A DNA stretch of 64,000 nucleotides from Xylanibacter ruminicola (GTDB lineage: Bacteria; Bacteroidota; Bacteroidia; Bacteroidales; Bacteroidaceae), in contig NZ_FRBD01000005.1 of assembly GCF_900142525.1 (NCBI RefSeq), positions 62,001 to 126,000 on the forward strand, in the 5' to 3' direction. The number at the start of each line of letters is the position of its first letter. The first letter of the stretch is position 1. Made by a program: the position numbers and the translations under genes. Of this stretch, positions 7,468-16,901 are shown piece after piece. Under the pieces are notes generated by a model. The model saw only the letters and a program-made list of their open reading frames with translations, was not told where the DNA came from and ran no database searches.

Positions 7468-10332
7468 GTGAAAAGAAAATCAGTACTGATTGTGTTCACT
7501 TTCGTCATCCTGATGATGATGGCGGAGGTGCCAATGAAGTTGATTTCCGGGGTCACTAAGAACTCGGAAGTCAATGATAGTATCCCAGCTGCTGGCATCG
7601 CTATCGATAGTATCTCATCTGATACTATCAAGGCCCTGGCATCGCAGGATACGCTCTCCATGGACTCTATCCAACTCGCTATATTCCGTCATAACAAGGC
7701 TGTCGACGATTCGTTGGCACAGGATAGCATCAATAAGAAACGTAAGAATGGTATAGATGCGCCCGTAGAGTATTCGGCCGAAGACTCTATCACTTACGAG
7801 GCCGCATCTGGTCTGGCTCATCTCTTTGGCGACTCTAAGGTTAAGTACCAGAACATGGACTTGGCCAGCGATAAGATTTATATGAGTCTCGACAGCAGCT
7901 TGGTTCATGCCACGGGTACTATGGACACTACTAAGAACGAGCTCGTGGGTACGCCCGTTTTCAAGATGGGTAGCGACGAGTATCAGAGCGATACCATGGC
8001 CTTTAATTTCAAGACTAAGAAAGGCTTGATATCCAGCGTTTATACTCAGCAGCAAGAGGGCTTCCTTACCAGCGAACTCTCAAAGCGTGGCGAAAACGGT
8101 GAGATGTTCCTGCAGCACGGCCGCTACACCACTTGCGACGATCCGCATCCCGATTTCTATCTCGCCATGTCGCGTGCCAAGGTGCGCCCAGGTAAGGATG
8201 TGGTGTTTGGCCCCACCTATCTGGTGGTAGCCGATGTGCCCCTGCCACTCGCCATCCCTTATGGTTTCTTCCCTTTCACCAAGAGTTACTCTAGTGGTTT
8301 GATTATGCCTACTTATGGCGATGAAACCGAGCGTGGCTTCTATCTGCGCGATGGTGGTTATTACTTTGCCATCAACGATAAGATGGACCTGAAACTGATT
8401 GGTGAAATCTATACCAAAGGTTCGTGGGGACTCTCAGCAGCCTCTAACTATCGCAAGCGCTATAAGTACAGCGGTTCGTTCATGGCCAGCTATCAGAACA
8501 CCATCAATGGCGAGAAGAATATGGACGACTACACTAAGCAAACCAGCTTTAAGATTCAGTGGAGCCATCGTCAGGATGCTAAGGCCAATCCTTATTCACA
8601 GCTCTCGGCCAGCGTCAACTTCGCCACATCGAGCTATGAAAAGAATAATCTTTCGTCGATGTACAATCCCCAATCGCTCACCCAGTCTACACGTACCTCT
8701 TCTGTTTCGTGGAGCACCACCTTCTCGAGCATTGGCATGACGCTCAGCACCACCGCCAACTTGAACCAGAACATGCGCGATTCTTCTATCACGCTCACAC
8801 TGCCCGATTTGAATATCTCTATCTCTCGTTTCTATCCCTTCAAGCGCAAAAAGAGGGTAGGAGCCGAGAAGTGGTACGAGAAGATTTCGATGCAGTATAC
8901 AGGTCATCTCAGCAACTCTATCTCTACCAAGGAGGATAAGCTGCTGCACTCTTCACTGTCGAAGGATTGGAAGAACGGTATGCAGCATCAGATACCTATC
9001 AGCGGCAATTTCACGCTGTTTGGCTATCTCAACCTCAACCCCTCGTTCAATTTCACCGATCGCACTTATTTCAATAAGACACATAAGTCGTGGGATGCCG
9101 TTAATCAGAAGGAGGTTGTCGACACGCTTAGTGGATTCTATAATGTCTACAACTGGAATTTCTCGCTGGGTGCCTCTACCAAGCTGTATGGTATGTATGT
9201 GCCTAACCGCAAGCTGTTTGGCGATAAGATTGTAGCCATCCGCCACGTCCTCACGCCAAGTGTCAGCTTCAGCTACGCTCCTGATTTCAGCGCCTCGCGC
9301 TATGGCTACTACGAGCAGTATCAGAAGACCGATGCCGAGGGCAACGTCACCATGGTTGAGTATTCGCCTTATCAGATAGGTGCCTATGGCGTTCCCGGTA
9401 AGGGTAAGACGGGTAGCATCTCGATGGACCTCTCGAACAATCTTGAGATGAAGGTGCGTAGCGACGACGACTCTACAGGTTTCAAGAAGATTTCGCTCAT
9501 CGATGAGTTCCGCATGTCTATGTCGTATAACATGGCGGCCGATATTCGTCCTTGGAGCGATTTGTCAACCTCGCTCCGCCTCAAGCTCTCTAAGAGTTAT
9601 ACCCTGAACCTCAGTGCTGTGTTTGCATCGTATGTCTACGAGGCCGACAGCGTTGGCGCTACACCACGCGTATCTGAGCATCAGACCTATTGGGGCATGG
9701 GTAAGCTTGGTCGATTCCAGGGCATCTCGCAGAACTTGTCATATACGCTCAGCAACGAAAAGGTGGCCCGATTCTTCAAGCGTCTGCGTGGCGAAAAGGT
9801 GGATAAGAAGAAGGACAACAAGAGCAACAATGGCGACGACGATGAGTGGGATCCTGATGTAGAGACCAATGTCGACAAGGATATGGAGAAGGCTAAGCAT
9901 TCAGCCAAGCGCAAGAGCAGTTCGAAGGCCGAGACCGACGAGGATGGCTATATGGCGTTCCAGATGCCTTGGAGCTTGAGTTTCGGCTATGGTATCACCA
10001 TGCGCGAGGATCAAACGCTGAGCAAGTTCAACTACAATACCATGCGCTACCCCTATAAGTTCACTCAGAACCTGAATGTGAGTGGTAACTTGCGCATCAG
10101 CGACGGATGGAACATCTCGTTCTCATCTGGCTACGACTTCGATAATAAGAAGATTTCAATGACCACAGCTTCGCTTAATCGCGACCTGCACTGCTTCAAT
10201 ATGTCGTGCTCGGTGGTTCTTGCTCCTTACACAAGTTATAACTTCTCGTTCCGTTGTAACGCCTCTACGCTTACCGATGCGCTCAAATACGACAAGCGCT
10301 CCAGCTACTCCAACGCCGTTCAATGGTACTAA
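7468..10332 (+). CDS. lptD: LptD-like outer-membrane LPS assembly protein
   Basis: The 954-residue protein has an N-terminal signal or anchor segment (KRKSVLIVFTFVILMMMAEV), an OstA/LptA-like beta domain (about residues 110-250: SDKIYMSLDSSLVHATGT, TKNELVGTPVFKMGSDEYQS), and a large C-terminal barrel rich in alternating aromatic strands. VVADVPLPLAIPYGFFPF is typical of Bacteroidetes LptD. It inserts lipopolysaccharide into the outer leaflet. A Lys/Asp-rich insertion lies near residues 770-830 (KKKDNKSNNGDDDEWDPD). The GTG start overlaps the predicted transcription start; a downstream ATG at 7513 is possible but would cut the hydrophobic segment. Confidence 0.88.
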   Translation: MKRKSVLIVFTFVILMMMAEVPMKLISGVTKNSEVNDSIPAAGIAIDSISSDTIKALASQDTLSMDSIQLAIFRHNKAVDDSLAQDSINKKRKNGIDAPVEYSAEDSITYEAASGLAHLFGDSKVKYQNMDLASDKIYMSLDSSLVHATGTMDTTKNELVGTPVFKMGSDEYQSDTMAFNFKTKKGLISSVYTQQQEGFLTSELSKRGENGEMFLQHGRYTTCDDPHPDFYLAMSRAKVRPGKDVVFGPTYLVVADVPLPLAIPYGFFPFTKSYSSGLIMPTYGDETERGFYLRDGGYYFAINDKMDLKLIGEIYTKGSWGLSAASNYRKRYKYSGSFMASYQNTINGEKNMDDYTKQTSFKIQWSHRQDAKANPYSQLSASVNFATSSYEKNNLSSMYNPQSLTQSTRTSSVSWSTTFSSIGMTLSTTANLNQNMRDSSITLTLPDLNISISRFYPFKRKKRVGAEKWYEKISMQYTGHLSNSISTKEDKLLHSSLSKDWKNGMQHQIPISGNFTLFGYLNLNPSFNFTDRTYFNKTHKSWDAVNQKEVVDTLSGFYNVYNWNFSLGASTKLYGMYVPNRKLFGDKIVAIRHVLTPSVSFSYAPDFSASRYGYYEQYQKTDAEGNVTMVEYSPYQIGAYGVPGKGKTGSISMDLSNNLEMKVRSDDDSTGFKKISLIDEFRMSMSYNMAADIRPWSDLSTSLRLKLSKSYTLNLSAVFASYVYEADSVGATPRVSEHQTYWGMGKLGRFQGISQNLSYTLSNEKVARFFKRLRGEKVDKKKDNKSNNGDDDEWDPDVETNVDKDMEKAKHSAKRKSSSKAETDEDGYMAFQMPWSLSFGYGITMREDQTLSKFNYNTMRYPYKFTQNLNVSGNLRISDGWNISFSSGYDFDNKKISMTTASLNRDLHCFNMSCSVVLAPYTSYNFSFRCNASTLTDALKYDKRSSYSNAVQWY

Positions 10333-10360
10333 TATAATTGATAATATCAATTAAAAAAAT

Positions 10361-12628
10361 ATGTCCGAGCTTCCAACACTGATACAAGACCTGGCGCTGA
10401 TACTGATTGTGGCAGGTATTGTTACGCTGATATTCAAACGCCTCAAGCAGCCCCTTGTTCTTGGTTATATCGTAGCAGGCTTCCTGGTTAGTCCTAACAT
10501 GCCTTACACCGCCTCGGTGGCCGATGTGGCCAATGTGCATCTGTGGGCCGATATCGGCGTGATGTTCCTCTTGTTCTCGTTGGGACTGGATTTCTCGTTC
10601 AAGAAGATACTCAAGATGGGCGTTTCGCCCGTCATATCCGCCATCACCATCATCTTCTGTATGATGATGCTTGGCGTCATCGTGGGCAATCTGTTCGGGT
10701 GGGGCAAGATGGACTGCATCTTCCTGGGCGGTATGCTCGCCATGTCGTCTACCACTATTATCTATAAGGCTTTCGACGACCTTGGTCTGCGCCAGCAGCA
10801 CTTTGCCAGCAAGGTGATGAGTGTGCTCATACTCGAGGATATTCTGGCCATCGTCATGATGGTCATGCTGAGTGCCGCGGCCGAGGGAGACCATGTGGGT
10901 GGCGGTCAGATGTTGCAATCCATCATCCGCATCGGTTTCTTCCTGATTCTGTGGTTGGTGGTGGGCATTTTTGCCATCCCCATCATGCTGCGCCAGGTGC
11001 GCAAGGAGATTAATAACGAGGTGCTGCTCATTGTGGCCCTGGGCCTTTGCTGCGCCATGGCCGTGTTCTCTACCAAGGTGGGGTTCAGTTCTGCCTTCGG
11101 AGCCTTTATCATGGGTAGCATCTTGGCCGAGACTATCGAGGCCGAGCGTATCGAAAAGCTTGTCGAGCCCGTCAAGAATCTCTTCGGAGCCGTGTTCTTC
11201 GTGTCGGTAGGTATGCTGGTCGATCCTAAGATCTTGGTCGAGTACGCCATTCCTATTCTCTGCCTCGTACTCACCATCATCGTGGGTCAGAGTTTGTTTG
11301 GCACCATCTCGTTCATGCTTGGTGGCGAGTCGCTTAAGTCGGCCATCCGTTGTGGTTTCTCTATGGCTCAGATAGGTGAGTTCTCGTTCATCATCGCCTC
11401 GCTGGGCTTGTCGCTGGGTGTTATTGGCGATTTCCTTTATCCTGTGGTTGTGGCCGTATCCGTCATCACCACCTTCCTCACACCTTATATGATTCGTCTG
11501 GCCACGCCTGCCTATAATAATCTTGAGCGCCATCTGCCCAGTAAGCTTATCAAGACGCTCAATCAGCTCACCATTGGCGATACCCATAGTCAGGAAGAAA
11601 GCAAGTGGAAGCGTCTGCTCACTCAGATGTCCATCAACACCCTGGTCTATTCTATTCTCACTTCAGCCACCATTGCGCTCATGTTCACTTTTGTGCTGCC
11701 CTTTACGCGCAAGCTGCTGCCTGGATGGGAGCTCCATTGGTATGCCAATGCCATTACTGGATTGCTCACTGTCATGCTCATTGCACCGTTCCTGCGCGCC
11801 ATGGTCATGAAGAAGAATCGTAGCGAGGAGTGGAAGGCCTTGTGGGCCGAGAGCTATCGCAATCGCATACCCTTGGCGTTTACTGTGGTTGTGCGTGTTA
11901 TGATAGCCGTGGGCTTTATCTTCTACATCTGCAATTTCCTCAGCCGTTTCAAGCCAGCCCTCATGATTACCATTGGCCTTCTTGTGGTGGTGCTTGTCGT
12001 GCTGTCGCGCCGCACCAAGCACCGCTCCATCACTCTCGAGCGCCTCTTTGTGCAGAATCTCCGTTCGCGCGACATCGAGGCTCAGGTGCATGGCAAGAAG
12101 CGTCCGCTCTACGAGGGCAAACTGCTCGATCGCGATATCCACATTGCCGAGTTCACCGTGCCAGCCAATTCCAGTTGGATGGGGCAGACGCTGTCTCAGC
12201 TCAATCTGGGCAAGAAGTATGGTGTTCACGTCAGCAGTATCCTGCGTGGCGGGCGTCGTATCAATATCCCCGATGGCTATAACATCCTGTTCCCTGGCGA
12301 TGTGCTGCAGGTCATCGGTAGCGACCAGCAGTTCACGGCTTTCCGCGAGGCCATCGAGACCGAACTCCTGGGCGAGGAGCTTAATATCGAACAGCGCGAG
12401 ATGAAGCTGCGCCAACTCATCATCGGTGCCGATAGTCAGTTTGTGGGCAAGACGCTCATCGAGAGCCGCATCCGCGACGACTACAGCTGTATGGTTGTAG
12501 GATTAGAAGAGGGAAAGGAAAGCCTTTCCCCCTATAGTCCAAACCGCCGCTTCCGCGAGGGTGATATCATCTGGGTTGTAGGCGAGCAAGCATCGCTCGA
12601 CGCGTTATTGCAAACTCCTAGTTATTAA
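10361..12628 (+). CDS. CPA2-family monovalent cation:proton antiporter with two RCK_C (TrkA-C) domains
   Basis: The 755-residue protein starts with a 12-13-segment Na/H-exchanger domain (about residues 1-390, with the motif [18 protein letters not shown]) followed by further membrane helices (about 420-550). Two cytoplasmic RCK_C modules follow (about 590-665, [17 protein letters not shown]...GDVLQVIG; and about 680-750, [15 protein letters not shown]...[10 protein letters not shown]). No RCK_N nucleotide-binding domain is seen. These proteins mediate K or Na/H exchange, gated by ligands at RCK_C. The gene starts 28 bp after lptD and its last 11 bp overlap the convergent pepT. Confidence 0.9.
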   Translation: MSELPTLIQDLALILIVAGIVTLIFKRLKQPLVLGYIVAGFLVSPNMPYTASVADVANVHLWADIGVMFLLFSLGLDFSFKKILKMGVSPVISAITIIFCMMMLGVIVGNLFGWGKMDCIFLGGMLAMSSTTIIYKAFDDLGLRQQHFASKVMSVLILEDILAIVMMVMLSAAAEGDHVGGGQMLQSIIRIGFFLILWLVVGIFAIPIMLRQVRKEINNEVLLIVALGLCCAMAVFSTKVGFSSAFGAFIMGSILAETIEAERIEKLVEPVKNLFGAVFFVSVGMLVDPKILVEYAIPILCLVLTIIVGQSLFGTISFMLGGESLKSAIRCGFSMAQIGEFSFIIASLGLSLGVIGDFLYPVVVAVSVITTFLTPYMIRLATPAYNNLERHLPSKLIKTLNQLTIGDTHSQEESKWKRLLTQMSINTLVYSILTSATIALMFTFVLPFTRKLLPGWELHWYANAITGLLTVMLIAPFLRAMVMKKNRSEEWKALWAESYRNRIPLAFTVVVRVMIAVGFIFYICNFLSRFKPALMITIGLLVVVLVVLSRRTKHRSITLERLFVQNLRSRDIEAQVHGKKRPLYEGKLLDRDIHIAEFTVPANSSWMGQTLSQLNLGKKYGVHVSSILRGGRRINIPDGYNILFPGDVLQVIGSDQQFTAFREAIETELLGEELNIEQREMKLRQLIIGADSQFVGKTLIESRIRDDYSCMVVGLEEGKESLSPYSPNRRFREGDIIWVVGEQASLDALLQTPSY

Positions 12629-13871
12629 AATCGGCAACAAGCTCGCAGATTTTAACAATCACATCTTTTGCTTTTTCCATCGACTGAATGGGTACAAACT
12701 CGTATGGTCCATGGAAGTTCACGCCACCAGCAAAAATGTTGGGGCAGGGTAGACCCTTAAAGCTCAGCTGCGCCCCGTCAGTACCACCACGTATGGGCTT
12801 TACCTTTGGCGCCACCCCGCACTCCTGCATGGCGTGCAGCACCAGGTCTATCACGTGCATCTGCGGGTCTATCTTCTCCTTCATGTTGTAGTACTGGTCC
12901 TTCACGGCCACCTCTACTGTGCCCTCGCCGTATTTCTCGTTCATGCTGGCAGCAGTAGCCTCTATCAGGCGCTTGCGGTCTTCAAAACGCTCGCGGTCGT
13001 GGTCGCGAATGATGTAGCTCATTGTGGCGCTCTCCACGTTGCTCTGTATGCCCAGCAGGTGGTAGAATCCCTGGTAGCCCTCGGTGGTCTCGGGTGTCTC
13101 GTCGTGTGGCAGCATCTGGGCAAATTCAGCAGCCAGCGCGTTGGCGTTAATCATCTTACCCTTGGCGTAGCCAGGATGCACGCTCACACCCTTTATGTGT
13201 ACCTTGGCGCTGGCAGCGTTAAAGTTCTCAAACTCCAGCTCGCCCACGTCGCCACCGTCCATGGTGTAGGCCCACTCGCAACCGAATTTCTCCACGTCAA
13301 AGTGGTGTGCGCCCATACCTATCTCCTCGTCGGGGTTAAAGGCCACGCGTATGTCGCCATGGCGTATCTCCTTGTGGTCGCGCAGATAGCACATCGCCTC
13401 CACTATCTCGGCTATGCCCGCCTTGTCGTCGGCTCCCAGCAGTGTGGTGCCGTCTGTCACTATCAGGTCTTCGCCAGTGTGCTTCAGCAGCTCAGGGAAC
13501 TTCTCTGGTGTCATCTTGATCTCTCGTTCTTCGTTCGTCGTTCCTCCTTTCTCGAAACCAAGCAGTATGTCGCTGCCATCGTAATTCCTTACTATGTGCG
13601 GGTGTATGTTTGCTCCCGAGCAGTCGGGGCTTGTATCGTAGTGCGATATAAATCCTATGGTGGGCACCTTATCTTTGGTGTTAGCTTTCAGCGTGGCGTA
13701 TATGTAGCCTTTGTCGTCCATCTCCACGTCGCTCAGTCCCTCGTGCTCCAGTTCCTTCTTCAGGTATTCTGCAAACACCAGCTGTTTCGCCGTGCTGGGC
13801 ACTGTCTCGCTGTCCTCCGCCGATTGTGTATCAAACTGCGTATAATTCAAAAATCTTTCTGTGATATCCAT
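12618..13871 (-). CDS. pepT: Peptidase T (tripeptide aminopeptidase, M20B)
   Basis: The 417-residue protein contains the M20 di-zinc site: His77 and Asp79 in [11 protein letters not shown], Asp148 in [12 protein letters not shown], and Glu182-Glu183 in [16 protein letters not shown], with a C-terminal [17 protein letters not shown]. It removes the N-terminal residue of tripeptides in the cytoplasm. The frame is open 11 codons further up, but the predicted -7 box lies inside that extension, so the ATG at 13871 ([12 protein letters not shown]) is chosen. The gene faces the antiporter tail to tail. Confidence 0.95.
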   Translation of the reverse strand: MDITERFLNYTQFDTQSAEDSETVPSTAKQLVFAEYLKKELEHEGLSDVEMDDKGYIYATLKANTKDKVPTIGFISHYDTSPDCSGANIHPHIVRNYDGSDILLGFEKGGTTNEEREIKMTPEKFPELLKHTGEDLIVTDGTTLLGADDKAGIAEIVEAMCYLRDHKEIRHGDIRVAFNPDEEIGMGAHHFDVEKFGCEWAYTMDGGDVGELEFENFNAASAKVHIKGVSVHPGYAKGKMINANALAAEFAQMLPHDETPETTEGYQGFYHLLGIQSNVESATMSYIIRDHDRERFEDRKRLIEATAASMNEKYGEGTVEVAVKDQYYNMKEKIDPQMHVIDLVLHAMQECGVAPKVKPIRGGTDGAQLSFKGLPCPNIFAGGVNFHGPYEFVPIQSMEKAKDVIVKICELVADFNN

Positions 13872-13903
13872 TTCTCTTTTTTTTTCTGTTATTATTGCGG
13901 CCA

Positions 13904-13911
13904 CAAAATTA
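13904..13911 (-). promoter_or_regulatory. -7 promoter element of pepT
   Basis: TAATTTTG on the minus strand, preceded by TTAG, 32 bp before the pepT ATG. No good -33 TTTG is seen. Confidence 0.5.
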
Positions 13912-13961
13912 CTAAATATTGGGCAAATAATGAACTTTTTTTTTCTATTTCTGCATGGTAT

Positions 13962-14201
13962 TTATAAATTTTGTTGTATCTTTGCAGCAAACTTGATGAA
14001 CTCACGACTCGAGATGTTGGTCTCGGCCTGCTGGTCGGGCAGGAATCGGATGTGCAGCGCCTTCAGGTTCTTCGTGGCCTTTCATCCGTAATTTTCGGGC
14101 AAAATATACGTAATCTCATGACCGATGGTGTTACGGCCAGTTTTCTGAGCACGTATATAGTCGGACCGTAGATTCTTCGTTTTTAAAGTGTCCACCTCGC
14201 G
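13962..14201 (-). pseudogene. Decayed reading frame with one internal stop, unknown family
   Basis: On the minus strand one frame reads REVDTLKTKNLRSDYIRAQ, continues to ITYILPENYG, hits TGA at 14082-14084, and then continues in the same frame through KATKNLKALHIRFLPDQQ to FIKFAAKIQQNL and a TAA at 13962-13964. Codon use and amino-acid composition look protein-like on both sides of the stop. The short string TKNL recurs on both sides. No start codon or promoter is evident, and the frame runs into the inverted-repeat element at 14198. I do not recognise the family; it looks like the remnant of a lost gene or mobile unit. Confidence 0.45.
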
Positions 14202-14380
14202 GTGACGCGGTGACGCGGTGACTTTTGGATTGTGTGTTCGAGGAACTAGGTGTCAGAAAATCTATATTATATATTATATTATAATATAATATATAATATA
14301 GAAATATATATTAGTATTTCTCCCTCCTCAGCCCTCCATAGTCGATTTTTCTAATGTCACCGCGTCACCGTGTCACCGCG
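14198..14380. repeat. Nested inverted-repeat element with a 42-bp perfect palindrome
   Basis: The outer arms, 25 bp each at 14198-14222 and 14356-14380, are reverse complements with one mismatch and are made of an 8-nt tandem unit (ggtgacgc). Between them, 14261-14302 is a perfect AT-rich 42-bp palindrome without a loop. The spacer has no credible reading frame. The element lies in the 749-bp gap between pepT and the metal ATPase, next to a decayed frame. Confidence 0.9.
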
Positions 14381-14553
14381 TCTGAGCATGAATGACATTA
14401 CTGCGTTACTGCGTTGTCTGCGTGTTATTGTACATTAGTAATATTTAACTAAATAAACTCGTAGTTTATTTTTTAGGTATATATTTTATTTGTAATTTTG
14501 CTGTGCCATAAATACATAATCAACAGATATACTTCGTGTCAACGCATGAACTT

Positions 14554-14568
14554 TGCAACCGGGTTGCA
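14554..14568. promoter_or_regulatory. Candidate operator dyad of the heavy-metal ATPase gene
   Basis: TGCAACC-G-GGTTGCA is a perfect 7+1+7 dyad ending 12 bp upstream of the TACCTTTG box, between the -7 region and the position expected for -33. That place is typical of a repressor or metal-responsive activator site. The regulator is not encoded nearby and I cannot name it. Confidence 0.65.
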
Positions 14569-14580
14569 GAGGGAAGTTTG

Positions 14581-14588
14581 TACCTTTG
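14581..14588 (+). promoter_or_regulatory. -7 promoter element of the heavy-metal ATPase gene
   Basis: TACCTTTG followed by CACC, 32 bp before the ATG at 14621. TTTG at 14552-14555 is 25 bp upstream, longer than the normal 19-21 bp. A poor spacer overlapped by a dyad would suit an activated or repressed promoter. Confidence 0.65.
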
Positions 14589-14620
14589 CACCCAGAAAGA
14601 AACAAATAACAATAAAAGAT

Positions 14621-16612
14621 ATGGGAAAAATAGAATGTAAGACGTGTGGAGTTCATGAGCATCACGAACATGGACATCATCATGAGCATCATCACGAGCA
14701 TGAGCATCATCACGAGCATGATACTAAGGAGCAGCTGCGACTGATTATTATCACGGCGGTGCTGCTGGTGGGGGCGGTGATGATAGAACACTGGCTACAA
14801 CTGGAGACGTGGCAACTGCTGCTGGTGTACCTGATACCTTATATAATAATAGGACACGACACGCTGAAAGAGGCGGCAGAGGGATTGACGGAGGGCAACC
14901 CGTTTAACGAGCACTTCCTGATGAGTGTGGCCACCATCGGCGCCCTGTGTATCGGATTTCTGCCGGGGGCCGAGACGCAGTTCCCAGAGGCGGTGTTTGT
15001 GATGCTGTTCTTCCAAGTGGGTGAGCTGTTTGAGGGCTATGCCGAGGGAAAAAGTCGCGATAGCATTGCACATCTGATGGAGATAAAGCCGGATGCAGCC
15101 CACGTAGAGAGTCGGGGGGACGATGGCGCGGAGGCGCGGAGGCGCGAGATAACCGTAAAGCCCGAAGAGGTTGAGGTAGGAGAGATAATCATCATAAAGC
15201 CGGGCGAGCGGGTGCCGCTGGATGGCGTGATAGTGGAGGGCGCAAGTGCGCTGAACACAGTGGCACTGACGGGCGAATCGATGCCACGCGACGTGGTTGA
15301 GGGCGACGAGGTGATATCGGGCTGTGTGAACCTGAGTGGTGCGATACGTGTACGCGTGACCAAGCCTTACGGTGAGAGCACGGTGTCGAAGATTATACGC
15401 CTAGTGGAGAATGCTGGCGAGAACAAGTCGAAGAGTGAGACGTTTATCACGCGCTTTGCCCGCATCTACACGCCCATCGTGGTGATGGCTGCGATAGCGC
15501 TGGCTGTGGTGCCTACGCTGCTGGGTGGCGCGTTTAGCACATGGTTGTATCGCGCGCTGATGTTCCTAGTGGTATCGTGCCCCTGTGCGTTGGTAATCAG
15601 CGTGCCGCTGACATTCTTTGGTGGCATAGGTGGGGCATCGCGACGCGGCATACTGATAAAGGGGGCCAGCTATATGGATGTGCTGTCGAAGATCGACACC
15701 GTGGTGTTTGACAAGACGGGCACACTGACGCGCGGACAGTTTGCTGTGACGGCGGTTCATCCCGATAGTTTCGACGAGCACCAGCTGTTGCATCTGGCGG
15801 CTCACGTGGAGCATTTTTCTACCCATCCGATAGGGGCAGCGCTGAGGGATGCGTTTCCCGACGAGGCTACCGACGGATGCCAGGTGAGCGACGTGCGCGA
15901 GATGGCCGGACAGGGCATCATAGCCCGTGTGGGCGAGCAGGAAGTGGCCGTGGGCAACACGAAGCTGATGGACACCGTGGGTGCTAAATGGCACGACTGC
16001 CACCACCTGGGCACCATCATCCACGTGGCCATCAACGGCACATACGCTGGACACATAGTGATAAACGACCAGATAAAGGCCGACAGCAAGGAGGCGATAG
16101 AAGCCCTGCGCAACCTGGGGGTAACACGCACGGTGATGCTTACGGGCGACCGTAAGGAAGTGGCCGCCAATGTAGCCCAAACCCTCGGTCTGAGCGAATA
16201 CCACGCCGAACTGATGCCCGCTGATAAAGTTTCGCAAGTAGAAAAACTATCCTCACTCCTCACTCCTCACTCCTCACTCCTCGCCTTCGTGGGCGATGGA
16301 ATAAACGATGCGCCTGTATTGGCTCGTGCTGATGTGGGTATAGCCATGGGCGGACTGGGTAGCGATGCGGCCATAGAGGCGGCCGACGTGGTGCTGATGG
16401 ACGACAAACCATCGAAGATAGCTCTGGCCATCAAGATAGCCCGACGCACGCTAGGCATAGCCCGACAGAACGTGTGGCTGGCCATAGGCATCAAGCTGGC
16501 CGTGCTGGTGCTGGCAGCAATGGGTGTGGCCACCATGTGGATGGCGGTATTTGCTGATGTGGGAGTAACGGTACTAGCGGTATTGAATGCTATGCGCGCT
16601 CTGCGTGCATAG
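14621..16612 (+). CDS. Zn/Cd/Pb-translocating P1B-type ATPase (ZntA/CadA-like)
   Basis: The 664-residue protein has a His/Glu-rich N-terminus (about residues 9-33) instead of a standard HMA fold. The core carries TGES in the actuator domain, the metal-site CPC at 320-322, the phosphorylation site DKTGTLTRG (Asp364), HP in STHPIG, and GDGINDAPVLARADVGIAMG (from about 558). CPC plus the His-rich tail argues for zinc or cadmium export rather than copper. A 7-nt tandem array lies in frame just before GDGIND. The frame is open to 14498, but the promoter lies inside that extension, so MGKIECKTCG at 14621 is the start. Confidence 0.93.
   Translation: MGKIECKTCGVHEHHEHGHHHEHHHEHEHHHEHDTKEQLRLIIITAVLLVGAVMIEHWLQLETWQLLLVYLIPYIIIGHDTLKEAAEGLTEGNPFNEHFLMSVATIGALCIGFLPGAETQFPEAVFVMLFFQVGELFEGYAEGKSRDSIAHLMEIKPDAAHVESRGDDGAEARRREITVKPEEVEVGEIIIIKPGERVPLDGVIVEGASALNTVALTGESMPRDVVEGDEVISGCVNLSGAIRVRVTKPYGESTVSKIIRLVENAGENKSKSETFITRFARIYTPIVVMAAIALAVVPTLLGGAFSTWLYRALMFLVVSCPCALVISVPLTFFGGIGGASRRGILIKGASYMDVLSKIDTVVFDKTGTLTRGQFAVTAVHPDSFDEHQLLHLAAHVEHFSTHPIGAALRDAFPDEATDGCQVSDVREMAGQGIIARVGEQEVAVGNTKLMDTVGAKWHDCHHLGTIIHVAINGTYAGHIVINDQIKADSKEAIEALRNLGVTRTVMLTGDRKEVAANVAQTLGLSEYHAELMPADKVSQVEKLSSLLTPHSSLLAFVGDGINDAPVLARADVGIAMGGLGSDAAIEAADVVLMDDKPSKIALAIKIARRTLGIARQNVWLAIGIKLAVLVLAAMGVATMWMAVFADVGVTVLAVLNAMRALRA
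16251..16282 (+). repeat. Heptamer tandem array (unit cctcact) inside the P-type ATPase gene
   Basis: Four units of 7 nt plus 4 nt, 32 nt in all, encode part of EKLSSLLTPHSSLLAF in the linker just before the GDGIND motif. Relatives usually have a shorter linker here. Length and period match the intergenic arrays, but the strand read by ribosomes has no stop codons. Confidence 0.9.
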
Positions 16613-16615
16613 CAG

Positions 16616-16687
16616 TACACCCGCACGGAATCGAACCGTGACCAACAGAACCGGAATCTGTTATTCTATCCTTTAAACTACGGGTGC
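16616..16687 (-). tRNA. tRNA-Arg (anticodon CCG)
   Basis: The minus strand folds as a 72-nt tRNA: acceptor GCACCCG with CGGGTGT (one terminal G-U), anticodon stem ACAGA/TCTGT around loop TTCCGGT (anticodon CCG), and T-arm CACGG-TTCGATT-CCGTG with discriminator A. CCA is not encoded, as usual in this phylum. Its 3' end lies 3 bp from the stop of the convergent ATPase gene. Confidence 0.95.
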
Positions 16688-16707
16688 CTCAGAAAGCAAA
16701 GCGACTG

Positions 16708-16715
16708 CAAAAGTA
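16708..16715 (-). promoter_or_regulatory. -7 promoter element of tRNA-Arg
   Basis: TACTTTTG followed by CAG on the minus strand, 20 bp before the mature tRNA 5' end. No clear -33 element is seen. Confidence 0.55.
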
Positions 16716-16723
16716 CGAATTTT

Positions 16724-16755
16724 AATTGATAATTGATAATTGACAATTGATAATT
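16724..16755 (+). repeat. Heptamer tandem array (unit aattgat), 32 nt
   Basis: Identical over 32 nt to the array at 1763-1794. It lies between tRNA-Arg and asnA, with the stop-rich strand running toward asnA. Confidence 0.95.
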
Positions 16756-16843
16756 ATGATTTGTTAACGAGCACGATGAATGTGCAATTTGTTAGTGAAA
16801 ATCAAATATTTTATGTCAAAATGCAAAAATAATTGGGTTTTTG

Positions 16844-16874
16844 CTTGCATTTTAATAATAAATGTGTACCTTTG
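16844..16874 (+). promoter_or_regulatory. Promoter of asnA
   Basis: CTTG (16844-16847), a 19-bp spacer and TACCTTTG (16867-16874), giving a leader of about 23 nt. Confidence 0.7.
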
Positions 16875-16901
16875 CACGCAATTTAAGCATAAACTGTAAA
16901 T

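Noticed and set aside
10283..11587. Long minus-strand open frame of 434 codons opposite the CPA2 antiporter gene
   Set aside because: It is antisense to a clear membrane protein, with a His/Glu/Asp-rich sequence typical of reverse-complemented hydrophobic codons, and has no promoter or family motif.
12834..13967. Plus-strand open frame of 377 codons opposite pepT
   Set aside because: Composition (Val/His/Leu-rich, low complexity) is what antisense to pepT would give; the M20 motifs on the other strand decide.
13977..13984. TATCTTTG followed by CAGC on the plus strand, as promoter for a small frame (13997-14090)
   Set aside because: The bases are codons (AAKI) of the decayed minus-strand frame, no -33 is present, and the small frame has no recognisable features.
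13872..14620. Insertion sequence or integrated element between pepT and the ATPase gene
   Set aside because: No transposase, integrase or target-site duplication is visible; only inverted repeats and a decayed frame can be supported.
14498..14620. 41-residue N-terminal extension of the heavy-metal ATPase
   Set aside because: The promoter box and dyad lie within it; it cannot be translated from this promoter.
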